A DNA stretch of 64,000 nucleotides from Candidatus Hydrogenedentota bacterium. Its GTDB lineage: Bacteria; Hydrogenedentota; Hydrogenedentia; Hydrogenedentales; SLHB01. Of this stretch, positions 9,237-17,721 are shown piece by piece. The position numbers and the translations under genes are program-made. The notes beneath the pieces are model-generated. The model was not told where the DNA came from. It worked only from the letters and a program-made list of their open reading frames with translations, and made no database searches. Position 1 is the stretch's first letter. Each line of letters begins with the position of its first letter. The DNA lies in the NCBI GenBank assembly GCA_013359265.1, contig JABWCD010000007.1, positions 1 to 64,000 of the forward strand, read 5' to 3'.

Positions 9237-10112
9237 ATGGCCGCTCCAGATACCGACGCCCCGCTTCAATCCTTGGGCGAGTGGGAAGACGATGTGCAAG
9301 CGCGTTACCCGGAGCCGGAGAAGCCGTTCGCGCCGCACAAGGACAAGTCCGAGTTCCGCGACTACGAAAACACGACGCGCCCGACAGTTCGCGAGTTTTA
9401 CCGGATCAACCACAAGCTCCAAACGTACGACTTTGTCCGCGCGAAACAGAACGAGTTCGGTGCGCTCAATCGGCGAAAGATGGGCGTTTGGGAGGCAATG
9501 GAGTATCTCAATACGCTGGTCGATGACAGCGATCCGGACACGGACCTGTCGCAGATTCAACACCTGATGCAGACATCCGAGGCGATCCGCGCGGACGGCC
9601 ATCCGCGCTGGTTCATTCTGACCGGGCTGGTGCACGATCTTGGGAAGATACTTTGTCTCTATGGCGAACCGCAGTGGGCGGTCGTGGGCGACACGTTTCC
9701 CGTCGGCTGCAAGTTTTCGGATAAGATCGTGTTTCCGCAATTCTTCTCCGATAACCCCGATGCGGCGCACGCCGTCTACGGCACAGAGAATGGAGCGTAT
9801 GAACCGGGTTGCGGGTTGGACAAGGTGGCGATGTCGTGGGGGCACGACGAGTACATGTATTACGTAGCAAAAGACTACTTGCCCGAGCCCGCGCTCTACA
9901 TGATCCGCTACCACTCGTTTTATGCCGCGCACCGCGAAGGCGAGTATGGGCATCTCATGACGGACCACGACAAAGAGATGTTCAAATGGGTGAAGGCGTT
10001 CAATCCCTACGATCTGTATTCGAAGAGCCCGACACCCCCGGACGTAAACGCGTTGCGGCCGTACTACGAAGACCTCATCGCGGAATTTTTCCCGAAACAG
10101 CTTGCGTGGTGA
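9237..10112 (+). CDS. myo-inositol oxygenase
   Basis: A 291-residue MIOX, the non-haem di-iron enzyme that cleaves myo-inositol with O2 to D-glucuronate. All six iron ligands known from the mouse enzyme can be placed: His109, His133-Asp134 (LVHDLGK), His203 (SWGHDEY), His226 (RYHSFY) and Asp259 (FNPYDLY). [14 protein letters not shown] and the C-terminal FFPKQLAW are family hallmarks. The length fits the 280-300 usual for the family. ATG 9237 is chosen over the in-frame TTG at 9222 because GGGAG lies seven bases before it. MIOX is mainly eukaryotic and patchy in bacteria. No uronate pathway genes are adjacent. Confidence 0.92.
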   Translation: MAAPDTDAPLQSLGEWEDDVQARYPEPEKPFAPHKDKSEFRDYENTTRPTVREFYRINHKLQTYDFVRAKQNEFGALNRRKMGVWEAMEYLNTLVDDSDPDTDLSQIQHLMQTSEAIRADGHPRWFILTGLVHDLGKILCLYGEPQWAVVGDTFPVGCKFSDKIVFPQFFSDNPDAAHAVYGTENGAYEPGCGLDKVAMSWGHDEYMYYVAKDYLPEPALYMIRYHSFYAAHREGEYGHLMTDHDKEMFKWVKAFNPYDLYSKSPTPPDVNALRPYYEDLIAEFFPKQLAW

Positions 10113-10155
10113 GTAGTCCGGAATCGGCAACGCAGTTCATAGGGCGCGCTTTCCG

Positions 10156-11394
10156 CTAGATTATCGGCTTGCCGTAGTAGTTTGCGTAGACATCGAGGCA
10201 GCTTCGGACGACGGCGTCGCGGTTGTGGAGCGAGGGCCAATCGGAGAAGCGGTCGGCGCGGAGTTGGCCGAGGTCGTACTCGCACGTACCGTTCATGATG
10301 AGGTCGGCGACGACCGGGCCGATGGCGGCGCTTTGTGAGACGCCGTGCCCGCAGAACCCTGCGCAGTGATAGAAGCCGCTCACCCCTTCCAATTCGCCGA
10401 GCAGTGGTCCGCCGTCGGGCGAGAACGCCATGATGCCGCCGCGGATTTCCATTGGTGTTGACGCGGTGATTGACGGAAACCGCAGCGATGCGGCGTCGAG
10501 CAACGAGCGAATCACGGACTTCGAAGCGTCGGCGGAGACGGTGCTCATCTGGAAATTGGGCGAAAGCGCCGCCATGTCGACGTGCTCGGGCAACGCCTCG
10601 TATATGCCCACACGGATGCCGCCATTGCAGGGGCGGCCGTAGATTCGATTCTCGCGGTCCCGGAAGGATGGACTGGCGGCATTGATGGCGATATTCGCTT
10701 CGGGCTTTGTCGTGAAGTAGTAGTGCGCGATACCCGCCGTTGGGAGGAATTGTTGTGCATAGTCGGCGACGAGATGCGCCCACGGGCCCGCTGCGTTGAT
10801 GACGATCGGCGCGTCGTAATCGACGTCCGCGGCGCGAACGCCGATGGCGTTGCCGTTCGACGTGCGAAGCGATTCGACCCGTGTATGCTCGATATAGGTG
10901 ACGTCCAGTTGGCGTCCCGCCGCGATGTAGGCCAGCGCAAGTGCCGGCGCTTCCAGATAGCAATCACTCGGGCAGAAGCACGCGTCGAGCACATCGTCGG
11001 CGCGCATGCACGGGATGAGCTTTTCCAGTTCCGATGCGGTGACGCGTTCAACGTGAAGGCCGGCGCCGCGCGCTATGTCCATGTCGCGTTGGAGTTCCAC
11101 GACGCGATCGTGGGTTTGCGCCACGCGGACCGAGCCTGTTTGTTCAAGCACCCGCATGCCGGTTTGGGCTTCCACTTCGCGGATGATGCGGATACTGTCC
11201 ATTAAAAGGCGAATCCCGTCGGGGGTAGACCGCATCTGGCCGATGAGACCCGCGGCGCGGCTCGTGGCGCCGGACGCGAGCGGGCCACGCTCGATCACGA
11301 GGGCGCGTTTGCCGCGCCTGGCGAATTCCATCGCGACGCTGAGTCCCGCGACTCCCGAGCCGATGACGATGATGTCGAAAGAGGTCGCGTTCAT
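10156..11394 (-). CDS. FAD-dependent oxidoreductase (DAO/glycine-sarcosine oxidase type)
   Basis: A 412-residue flavoprotein of the DAO family. The N-terminus has the dinucleotide site IIVIGSGVAGLSVA and the ribose-binding ERG about 20 residues later. The C-terminus has MAFSPDGGPLLGE and GFYHCAGFCGHGVSQS, typical of FAD-linked amine oxidases. Substrate unknown; secondary amines or D-amino acids are usual. It starts at 11394, where ATGA overlaps the stop of the glycosyltransferase upstream, so the two are coupled. Longer upstream starts would run into the glycosyltransferase frame. Confidence 0.82.
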   Translation of the reverse strand: MNATSFDIIVIGSGVAGLSVAMEFARRGKRALVIERGPLASGATSRAAGLIGQMRSTPDGIRLLMDSIRIIREVEAQTGMRVLEQTGSVRVAQTHDRVVELQRDMDIARGAGLHVERVTASELEKLIPCMRADDVLDACFCPSDCYLEAPALALAYIAAGRQLDVTYIEHTRVESLRTSNGNAIGVRAADVDYDAPIVINAAGPWAHLVADYAQQFLPTAGIAHYYFTTKPEANIAINAASPSFRDRENRIYGRPCNGGIRVGIYEALPEHVDMAALSPNFQMSTVSADASKSVIRSLLDAASLRFPSITASTPMEIRGGIMAFSPDGGPLLGELEGVSGFYHCAGFCGHGVSQSAAIGPVVADLIMNGTCEYDLGQLRADRFSDWPSLHNRDAVVRSCLDVYANYYGKPII

Positions 11395-12239
11395 GTGCGC
11401 TCTCGATGCAATTCCTTCCGGATGCGATAGAAGGGATTCAACAGCGGCGCAGGCAGTAATCGAACGAGCGAAATAGCAACAGCGGCGGCGGCGACGAGCG
11501 GCCACTTGTAGGCGGGATAGAGCGGGAGCGCGTGGAGTTTATTCGTCAGCTCGGTAATAGCGCAATGCAGTCCACGCCGCCGCGCCAGGATGGATGTGTC
11601 GCAACGGAACTCGACCAGCGGATCGGGTTGGTTACGCAACACGCAGCCCGCGCGCGCGAGCGCAATCCATAATGCGTAATCTTCGCCGTAACGAAACGCC
11701 TCGGGGTAGGCGTGTTTCTTCAAGACGGTAGCGCGCGCGAAGGCGGTCGAATTCGCGATCGGATTGTAGAGATACATCGCGGCGCGAATGGCGTCCGGCT
11801 CGAGCGGGAAGCGCTTCTCGCCGACGGCGCCGCCGAAGTCGTCGATGATGGTGTAGGCGCTGCCGACAAGGTCCGCGCCCGATTCTTGAATGAAGGCGAG
11901 TTGACGTTCAACGCGGTATGGCTTTGCGCGATCGTCGGCATCGAGAATGGCGATATACGCGCCGCGGGCGCGCGCGATGGCCAGGTTGCGGGCCGCGCCC
12001 GGGCCGCGGTTTTCCGGCAACGACAGCAGAACGATGCGCGGGTCCTGTTGGGCGCGCTCGCTCAGGTAGGCCTGCGCCTCGATCGAAAGCGGGCCATCGG
12101 CGGCGACGAGAACCTCGATGTTGCGGTGCGTTTGCAGCAACGCGCTCTCGACCGCCTCGCCAAGATGATCGAGCGAATCGCCCGCGTATGTGGCGATGAC
12201 GATCGAAACAAGCGGGGGCCGTTCATGTGTATCCGTCAT
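11391..12239 (-). CDS. glycosyltransferase family 2
   Basis: A 282-residue GT-A fold enzyme. LVSIVIATY opens the nucleotide-binding domain, GPGAARNLAIARARG and AILDADD give the metal-binding DxD region, and YGEDYALW is the acceptor-side motif. One hydrophobic segment near the C-terminus may attach it to the membrane. The sugar and acceptor are unknown. ATG 12239 is chosen because the fold begins eight residues later. It is divergent from the GT2 gene at 12324 and shares a short intergenic region with it. Confidence 0.82.
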   Translation of the reverse strand: MTDTHERPPLVSIVIATYAGDSLDHLGEAVESALLQTHRNIEVLVAADGPLSIEAQAYLSERAQQDPRIVLLSLPENRGPGAARNLAIARARGAYIAILDADDRAKPYRVERQLAFIQESGADLVGSAYTIIDDFGGAVGEKRFPLEPDAIRAAMYLYNPIANSTAFARATVLKKHAYPEAFRYGEDYALWIALARAGCVLRNQPDPLVEFRCDTSILARRRGLHCAITELTNKLHALPLYPAYKWPLVAAAAVAISLVRLLPAPLLNPFYRIRKELHRERT

Positions 12240-12323
12240 AGGTCTCTGCGCGCGTGCGGCAATCGGAAATTGGGGACTGTCCCGTCCTCGCGATACTATA
12301 GGACGTTGGGAAGGAGGAAAGCC

Positions 12324-13190
12324 ATGTGTCGTGTGAGCGTTATTGTGCCGACGCACAATCGCGCGGCGTCGCTCCCCGCCCACGTCGACCGTGTGCTACA
12401 CCAGACTGCCGCGGATTATGAAGCGGTCTACGTGAACGATTCCTCGACCGATGACACGGCGCGGATTCTCGACGAGTATGCGGCGCGCTTTCCCGGGCGG
12501 TTGCGCGTGGTCCACGTGCACGCCGGCGCGCCGGGCCCGGCGCGCAACGCGGGGGCCGCAATCGCGCGCGGGGGTCTGCTGCTCTTCACGGACGACGATG
12601 TTACGGTACCCGACGACTGGGTGGCGCGGATGCTCGCGCTTTACGAGGCGGCGGGAAGGCCCGCGGTCTGCGGGGGCGTCGCGCCGGTGTCGATGGAAAC
12701 AGACGTCGAACGCTATCTGCACTGCCGTGTGGCAGGCGCGATGGGTCGCGCGGCGGGCGCAATTCACGCCGCGCCCATGATGAACTTCATGGTGACGCGC
12801 GAGGCGTTTCAGGCGATAGGCGGGTTCCTCGACACGCCGTTGCGCGCGGCGGAAGATTGGGAGTTTTGCAGAAGGCTGCGCGCGGCGGGCTTTGTCATCC
12901 ACTACGATCCCGGCGTGGAAGTGCTGCACGCCTACCAACGCGAATTGATTCCCGCTGCACACCGCATGCGCGATGCAGGCGCGGCCGGCGTCTACATTTG
13001 GCTGAAGCACCATCGCGGCGCGTTTTTGTACACCGCGTACTCGCTGATCCGATGCGTTTTGTCGCCCTTTTGGATTCCGTTTCGGTATCCGATTGAGCTT
13101 TATGCGTTGGCGGTACACATGGAGTATGTGTTTGCCGAGGCGAGGTTGTTGGCGTATGTGCGGTATCTGCGCGGGAAGCCCGTGGTGTGA
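12324..13190 (+). CDS. glycosyltransferase family 2
   Basis: A 288-residue GT2 enzyme starting MCRVSVIVPTHNRAASL. FTDDDVTVPDDW carries the metal-binding acidic cluster and AAEDWEFCRRL is the ED-W acceptor motif. The C-terminal hydrophobic stretch (about residues 238-255) could be a membrane anchor. The start is fixed by AAGGAGGAAA (12311-12320). A weak promoter may be TTGGGG (12270) with GATACT (12292) at 16 bases. It is convergent with the glycosyltransferase at 13267, with a hairpin between them. Confidence 0.82.
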   Translation: MCRVSVIVPTHNRAASLPAHVDRVLHQTAADYEAVYVNDSSTDDTARILDEYAARFPGRLRVVHVHAGAPGPARNAGAAIARGGLLLFTDDDVTVPDDWVARMLALYEAAGRPAVCGGVAPVSMETDVERYLHCRVAGAMGRAAGAIHAAPMMNFMVTREAFQAIGGFLDTPLRAAEDWEFCRRLRAAGFVIHYDPGVEVLHAYQRELIPAAHRMRDAGAAGVYIWLKHHRGAFLYTAYSLIRCVLSPFWIPFRYPIELYALAVHMEYVFAEARLLAYVRYLRGKPVV

Positions 13191-13201
13191 GGGAGAGGAA
13201 T

Positions 13202-13232
13202 GGAAGCAATGGGACAGCAGCCATTCGCTTCC
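13202..13232. terminator. hairpin between convergent glycosyltransferases
   Basis: GGAAGCAATGG pairs with CCATTCGCTTCC (11 pairs, one bulge) around an eight-base loop. It sits in the 76-base gap between converging genes, so a shared terminator is likely, although neither side has a good T-run. Confidence 0.5.
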
Positions 13233-13266
13233 TTGGATCCGCTGTCGCAGCGTTTCGATAGGGCCG

Positions 13267-14358
13267 TTAACCAACGGCTTCACGGTAGAGGGAATGCAGC
13301 GCGTCCGCCATGTCATTGAGCGTAAACCGTTCGCGCCAGCGCGCGTATGCCGCCGCGCCGAGGCGCGCGCGCAGATCGGCGTTCGTGAGTTTTCTTAACG
13401 CGTCATGCAGTTGCGCGCGGTCGCGCGTTTTGACCAACAGTCCGGTTTCGCTATCGGCCACCACCTCGGGAATTCCGCCGACGTTCGACGCGACGACCGG
13501 TTTTCCGTGGGCCGCCGCTTCGATGAGCGTCATCGGTAGCGCTTCCATACGCGAGGGCAACACGACGACGTCTGCGAAACGGTAGTACGGTGTCACGTCG
13601 CGCTGGATGCCCGCGAAATGCGCGGCAACTCGTGCCGCATGCGCGACGGCTTCGCTGTCTCCGCGCAAGGGGCCGTCGCCCACGATCACCGCGTGCGCGC
13701 CATCAATGCCGCGCAACGCATCGATGAACTCGCGGATTCCCTTGCCGTGCGCGAGCCGTCCGACAAACAGATAGACCGTTGCATCGTTTGCGATGCCGAG
13801 CGTGCGGCGATCCAGGTCCCGGCTGTTCGGCTCAGGTTCATAGCCGTTGTGAATCGTGCGCAACTTCTCCCGCGGAACGCCCCGTGACACAAGCCAGCGG
13901 TTCACGAAGCCGGAAACAGCGACCGTCGCGCGGAGGTTTCGCATGGCGTGAAGTTCGAGCCATTGGTACGCGCGGACCTTCAGGCCGCCGTCGATGACCA
14001 TCCCGTGCGAGGTATTGACGACGGGAATCGGAAGTTTCGCGCGGGAGGCGACAAGCGTGGCGCGGTAGTTGTGCGTGTGGACGACGTCGATTTCTTCGCG
14101 CGCCACGTACTCTCGCAGCCGTTTGGTTACGCTGAAGTCGAACCGCGAGGCCATCGGAAGCTCGTAAACGTACTTCTCGCCCAGCACGTCGAACAGCCAC
14201 CGGTCCGCGTGGACGCCGGGCAGCGTGGCGACCGAGATTGTCACGCCGGGGCGGTCGCGAAAGGCGCGCACGACGCTGCAAATGTGCGCGTTGATGCCGC
14301 CGAAGTACGGGCTTTCGGCAAGGTGCAGTACTCGAATAGGGTCCTTCACGTGCGGCAT
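13267..14358 (-). CDS. glycosyltransferase family 4 (GT1-like)
   Basis: A 363-residue GT-B enzyme. It shows an N-terminal acceptor domain with SPYFGGINAH, an HTHNYRAT segment, a donor domain with LFVGRLAHGKGI, and the E-x7-E region EALPMTLIEAAAHGKPVVAS. These are retaining transferases of surface polysaccharides and glycolipids. A perfect TATAAT (on this strand) overlaps the ATG at 14358. If it is the promoter, translation would begin at the in-frame GTG at 14349, seven bases after the box, giving a leaderless message. Confidence 0.83.
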   Translation of the reverse strand: MPHVKDPIRVLHLAESPYFGGINAHICSVVRAFRDRPGVTISVATLPGVHADRWLFDVLGEKYVYELPMASRFDFSVTKRLREYVAREEIDVVHTHNYRATLVASRAKLPIPVVNTSHGMVIDGGLKVRAYQWLELHAMRNLRATVAVSGFVNRWLVSRGVPREKLRTIHNGYEPEPNSRDLDRRTLGIANDATVYLFVGRLAHGKGIREFIDALRGIDGAHAVIVGDGPLRGDSEAVAHAARVAAHFAGIQRDVTPYYRFADVVVLPSRMEALPMTLIEAAAHGKPVVASNVGGIPEVVADSETGLLVKTRDRAQLHDALRKLTNADLRARLGAAAYARWRERFTLNDMADALHSLYREAVG

Positions 14359-14415
14359 TATAGTCGGTGTCGCGAACGAAGTGCTTCGACAAGAAGAGAA
14401 GGAGCGCCTAACGCC

Positions 14416-15006
14416 ATGGGCAATACAACGTGGGGCAGCAGGTATCGGACCGCGCTTTTCTTCTCGTTGGCAACTGCAATCGCGGCGCCGTCCTTCGCCC
14501 TTCTCGAGCTGTTTGGCTCGCAGCCCATGCCCGCCGTTTCAAGTTGGCCTGAGGATCTGCGCGACCTGATGAACGACAAGGGCCGGTTTGCGGGAAGCAT
14601 CGGACCGATTGCGGACTCGCACGCCTACTACGCAGGCGATACCAACGTTCTCAACGCGTTCCTGGACAAACTGGGCGGATTGAAGGGCACGACGATCCAC
14701 GCGACCATTCCGAAACGCGACTTCGCGATCAAGATGAAGGAATTCGACGGAACGGATCGGATTGTTGTTGCAGACTGGATCTTGCATGTCGCCGAACGTA
14801 TTGCAGATAGGCCGGACCTTGAACGCTTCGAAGGTCAAGCGTTGTACGTGGACGTCGCGATCAATCCTGCCAACAAGGTTAGGTTGAGCGATCTCGACGT
14901 TCCGCTCGCTTTCGACGTCACCGCCTGCGAAGCCTATAAGGAATTCGAGCGGAAGCACAGGGAACGGCAAGAACAGGAATCGGACAAGACAAGCGAAGAT
15001 CGGTAG
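14416..15006 (+). CDS. secreted protein of unknown function
   Basis: A 196-residue protein that I do not recognise. Residues 1-30 form a Sec-type signal (Arg-rich start, FFSLATAIAAPSFA core). The mature part is mixed alpha/beta with DSHAYYAGDTNVLNAFLDKLGGL and ends in a charged, Glu/Lys-rich coil. The ATG is set by GAAGGAGC. It is divergent from the glycosyltransferase at 13267 and 55 bases ahead of the SGNH lipoprotein, so the two may be co-transcribed and work together at the cell surface. Confidence 0.7.
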   Translation: MGNTTWGSRYRTALFFSLATAIAAPSFALLELFGSQPMPAVSSWPEDLRDLMNDKGRFAGSIGPIADSHAYYAGDTNVLNAFLDKLGGLKGTTIHATIPKRDFAIKMKEFDGTDRIVVADWILHVAERIADRPDLERFEGQALYVDVAINPANKVRLSDLDVPLAFDVTACEAYKEFERKHRERQEQESDKTSEDR

Positions 15007-15061
15007 CGGGATACAGGTCCCCGTCGCGTTTGTCTCGTCGAAACCAAGGTGGGGGGGAATC

Positions 15062-16228
15062 ATGGGATCGGTTGCGCTACGGGCAATTGTACTCATCGCG
15101 ATGACGACGCCATTCGTCGGGTGCCAGACGTTTTCCAGACCGGGACCTGTGGCGCAAGCGCCGCGCGTGGATGCCGCGCGGGGAATGGCAAGCGCCGACG
15201 GGAAGACGACGTGGTACGACGCGCTCGATATCGGCGTCGAAGGGCGCGGCTGGAGCGAGGGGCTGAAGCATTCCTATGATCGTTTCCCGGCGGAGGCAGA
15301 GGGGAAGATTCCTGACCCGGTGTGGAATCTGTCGCACCATTCCGCGGGAATCAATGTGCGCTTCATGACCGATTCGCCGAGCGTTTCCGTGCGCTGGTCA
15401 TTGCGCGAGGACCGGATCGCGATGCCGCACATGCCCGCAACGGGCGTGAGCGGCGTCGACCTGTATGTGAAGCACGAAGGCCGCTGGGGATGGATCGGGA
15501 CCGGCTTTCCGGAGAAGAAGGAAGGCAACGAAGCCGTGCTTGCGTCCGGCCTGCCCGCAGGCATGCACGAATACCGGATGTATTTCCCGCTCTATAACGG
15601 AACAGAGAAGCTGGAGATCGGAATAGCGCAAGGCTCGACAATTACGACAAACCCGGGGTACGGCGCGCGTTACGAAAAGCCGATGCTGTTCTGGGGGTCT
15701 TCGATTCTCCACGGCGCGTGTGCGTCGCGCCCGGGCATGGCGTATCCGTCGATTATCGGGCGGCGGATGGAGCGGCCGGTCATTAATCTCGGTTTCTCGG
15801 GGAACGGACGAATGGACCCGCCCATCGTCGAACTGATTTCAAGACTCGACGTGTCCGTCTACGTCATCGATTGCTGCCCGAATATGGACCCGGCCCTGAT
15901 CACGGAGCGAACCGAACCGCTGGTGAAGACCTTGCGCGCCGCGCGGCCGGATACGCCGATTGTGCTGGTGGAGAACGTCCCTTATGAGAAAGGGTGGTTC
16001 CTCGACGCAAGCAAAGATTCCTACGTCAAGAAAAACGAGGCGCTTCACGCGGCATACACGAGACTTCGAAACGGGGGAGTTCGACGGCTCTATTACATTC
16101 CGTGCGACGAATTCTTTGGCGATGATCACGACGCCACCGTGGACGGTGTCCATCCGAACGACATTGGATTCCTGCGGATGGCGGACGCAATCGAACCGTC
16201 GTTGAGGCGTGTACTCTCGCGGAAATGA
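15062..16228 (+). CDS. lipoprotein SGNH/GDSL hydrolase with GxDLY domain
   Basis: A 388-residue esterase-type hydrolase. The signal peptide ends in PFVGC with Cys21, a fair lipobox. Residues 50-200 match the beta-rich GxDLY N-terminal module (GVSGVDLYV at 128-136). The catalytic domain has WGSSILHG (Ser214), GFSGNG (Asn248) and DGVHPND (Asp361/His364), the full SGNH set. Relatives deacetylate plant or microbial polysaccharides. The ATG is preceded by a long G-run plus GAA as ribosome binding site. Substrate not known. Confidence 0.85.
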   Translation: MGSVALRAIVLIAMTTPFVGCQTFSRPGPVAQAPRVDAARGMASADGKTTWYDALDIGVEGRGWSEGLKHSYDRFPAEAEGKIPDPVWNLSHHSAGINVRFMTDSPSVSVRWSLREDRIAMPHMPATGVSGVDLYVKHEGRWGWIGTGFPEKKEGNEAVLASGLPAGMHEYRMYFPLYNGTEKLEIGIAQGSTITTNPGYGARYEKPMLFWGSSILHGACASRPGMAYPSIIGRRMERPVINLGFSGNGRMDPPIVELISRLDVSVYVIDCCPNMDPALITERTEPLVKTLRAARPDTPIVLVENVPYEKGWFLDASKDSYVKKNEALHAAYTRLRNGGVRRLYYIPCDEFFGDDHDATVDGVHPNDIGFLRMADAIEPSLRRVLSRK

Positions 16229-16361
16229 TGCTCGGGGCCACGCGATCCGAAGCTGCGTCGCCGCGCATGGCCCGGCGCTTACGCCGCCCTCGAGACGAAC
16301 GGACTGCCGAACGTCCACAAAGCCTGGGCGGAGCGGACGCAATCAGAACGCTCGCACGCTC

Positions 16362-16430
16362 TCAAAGTATCGGGATGATGATTCCGTATAGAATCAAGTA
16401 GTAGACAAATGCCCAGAGTAGAATAAGCAT
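16362..16430 (-). CDS. 22-residue membrane microprotein
   Basis: An open frame of 22 codons that reads as one unbroken membrane helix (MLILLWAFVYYLILYGII and four further residues) followed by TGA. GAGGGAG (16437-16443) sits six bases before the ATG, an excellent ribosome binding site. That, together with the pure transmembrane composition, argues that it is real. Small single-span proteins of this kind often bind a larger membrane complex; the partner is unknown. It lies alone between two plus-strand genes. A second microprotein at 54301 has the same design but no sequence similarity. Confidence 0.55.
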   Translation of the reverse strand: MLILLWAFVYYLILYGIIIPIL

Positions 16431-16436
16431 TGGACG

Positions 16437-16443
16437 CTCCCTC
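16437..16443 (-). promoter_or_regulatory. ribosome binding site of the 22-residue microprotein
   Basis: GAGGGAG on the minus strand, six bases upstream of the ATG at 16430. It is the main evidence that this very short frame is translated. Confidence 0.55.
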
Positions 16444-16551
16444 GCGGCACTAGCGTGCCGTCACTGGCGCAGCGCGAATCCACATGCGTGCCAATTCCGC
16501 GGCCAAATTCCGACGCCCTGATTTTGGACTCCCGGACGCCCATATTCAATG

Positions 16552-16801
16552 CGTGCACGCGCGGCGCGTCCGACTTCTCGCCGTAGCAATCGCGTCACCC
16601 GTTCTCGCTTTGATTCGCACAACGCATTGCATGGGAACAAAACACGGTGATTTAGCCGAAGACACTGCCCCGCCGGAAACCGAAGCGGCGGCCCCGCCCG
16701 AAACAAACGCTACTGCCGCACCCCCGAATCACGGCATTCCCAGGAATCCCGATGCCTCACCGAATTGGCGCTTACGCAGATTCACTGGTGCTGCCCGGTA
16801 G
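16552..16801 (+). CDS. possible small secreted/lipoprotein with Pro-Ala-Glu linker
   Basis: From GTG 16552 the frame gives a basic start, a hydrophobic core (LLAVAIASPVLALI) and a Cys, then a low-complexity stretch with APPETEAAAPPETNATAAPP and a short basic tail, about 82 residues. The layout resembles a lipoprotein or secreted peptide, but there is no ribosome binding site and no recognisable family. It may be a chance frame. Confidence 0.22.
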
Positions 16802-16897
16802 CGCCGATATCCTCGAGGCCGCCCAGACTGCGGCATTTGTTCCGACATTGGAACCCCGGTGTCGCGAATGCATAGCCGGAGAACGTTGGGAACTGTC

Positions 16898-17719
16898 ATG
16901 GTTGACGCGCTGCGAAAACATTGGCCCGAGTACATCATGGAGGCGGGACTGTTGGGAGCTTTCATGGCATCGGCGTGCGGGTTCGGTGCGTTGTTCTATT
17001 TCCCCGGTTCGGGCGTTGCGCGGGCGATCGACAACGAACTGGCGCGGCGGTTCCTCATGGGCGTTGCGATGGGCCTCACGGCGATCGCGCTGATCTACTC
17101 GCCATGGGGAAAGCGTTCCGGCGCGCACATGAACCCTGCTGTGACGCTGACCTTCTTGCGGTTGGGCAAGGTGGCGCCGATGGACGCGGCGTTTTATGTC
17201 CTGTTCCAGTTTTCCGGCGGCGCGCTTGGCGTGTTCATCGTGTATGCGATGGTCCGCGGCGCCGTATCCGATCCGAATGTGAACTATGTGGTGACCGTCC
17301 CTGGGAAATGGGGCGTGTGGGCGGCGTTTGCCGCCGAGGCGGCGATCTCGTTCGGGATGATGGCGATGGTGCTTGCCACGACGAACCGCGAGCGGTTCGC
17401 GCCGTACACGGGCCTCTTTGCCGGCGCGCTGCTCGTCGTTTACATCACGTTCGAGGCGCCGTTGTCGGGGATGAGCATAAATCCGGCCCGGACGTTTGGG
17501 TCTGCCCTCGTCGCGCGCCAGTGGACGGCATTTTGGATTTATGCAGCCGCGCCGTTGCTGGGGATGCTCGCCGCGAGCGAGTGGTACCTGCGCACTCTGG
17601 GCGCCGCGCGTGTGAATTGCGCAAAGCTACATCATCGAAACCATCATCGCTGCATTTTTTGCGAGTACCAACATCCGGAGCTGGCGGCGCCGGCGTGCGT
17701 GCCGCGGGGAGGAAACTGA
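16898..17719 (+). CDS. aquaporin/glycerol facilitator (MIP) family channel
   Basis: A 273-residue MIP channel with six membrane helices and both pore half-helix motifs, HMNPA (78-81) and INPARTFG (194-201). Selectivity between water, glycerol and other small solutes cannot be fixed by eye. The C-terminal 35 residues after the last helix form a Cys/His-rich tail (Cys241, His245/246/249/250, Cys252, Cys255, His259) that could bind a metal. The GTG at 16859 and ATG at 16868 would lengthen it by 13 or 10 residues; 16898 fits the family start best. It lies two bases before the GMC gene. Confidence 0.85.
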   Translation: MVDALRKHWPEYIMEAGLLGAFMASACGFGALFYFPGSGVARAIDNELARRFLMGVAMGLTAIALIYSPWGKRSGAHMNPAVTLTFLRLGKVAPMDAAFYVLFQFSGGALGVFIVYAMVRGAVSDPNVNYVVTVPGKWGVWAAFAAEAAISFGMMAMVLATTNRERFAPYTGLFAGALLVVYITFEAPLSGMSINPARTFGSALVARQWTAFWIYAAAPLLGMLAASEWYLRTLGAARVNCAKLHHRNHHRCIFCEYQHPELAAPACVPRGGN

Positions 17720-17721
17720 GC

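Larger units (their letters stand above)
16229..16897. other. intergenic region with a microprotein gene on the minus strand
   Basis: About 670 bases without a standard-length gene. It holds the 22-codon membrane microprotein at 16362-16430 and a doubtful Pro/Ala-rich frame at 16552-16801. Nothing else is recognisable. Confidence 0.5.

Noticed and set aside
16461-16706. 81-codon minus-strand frame in the region before the aquaporin gene
   Set aside because: No ribosome binding site, Arg-rich composition and no family; the same DNA has a slightly better plus-strand frame that is itself doubtful.
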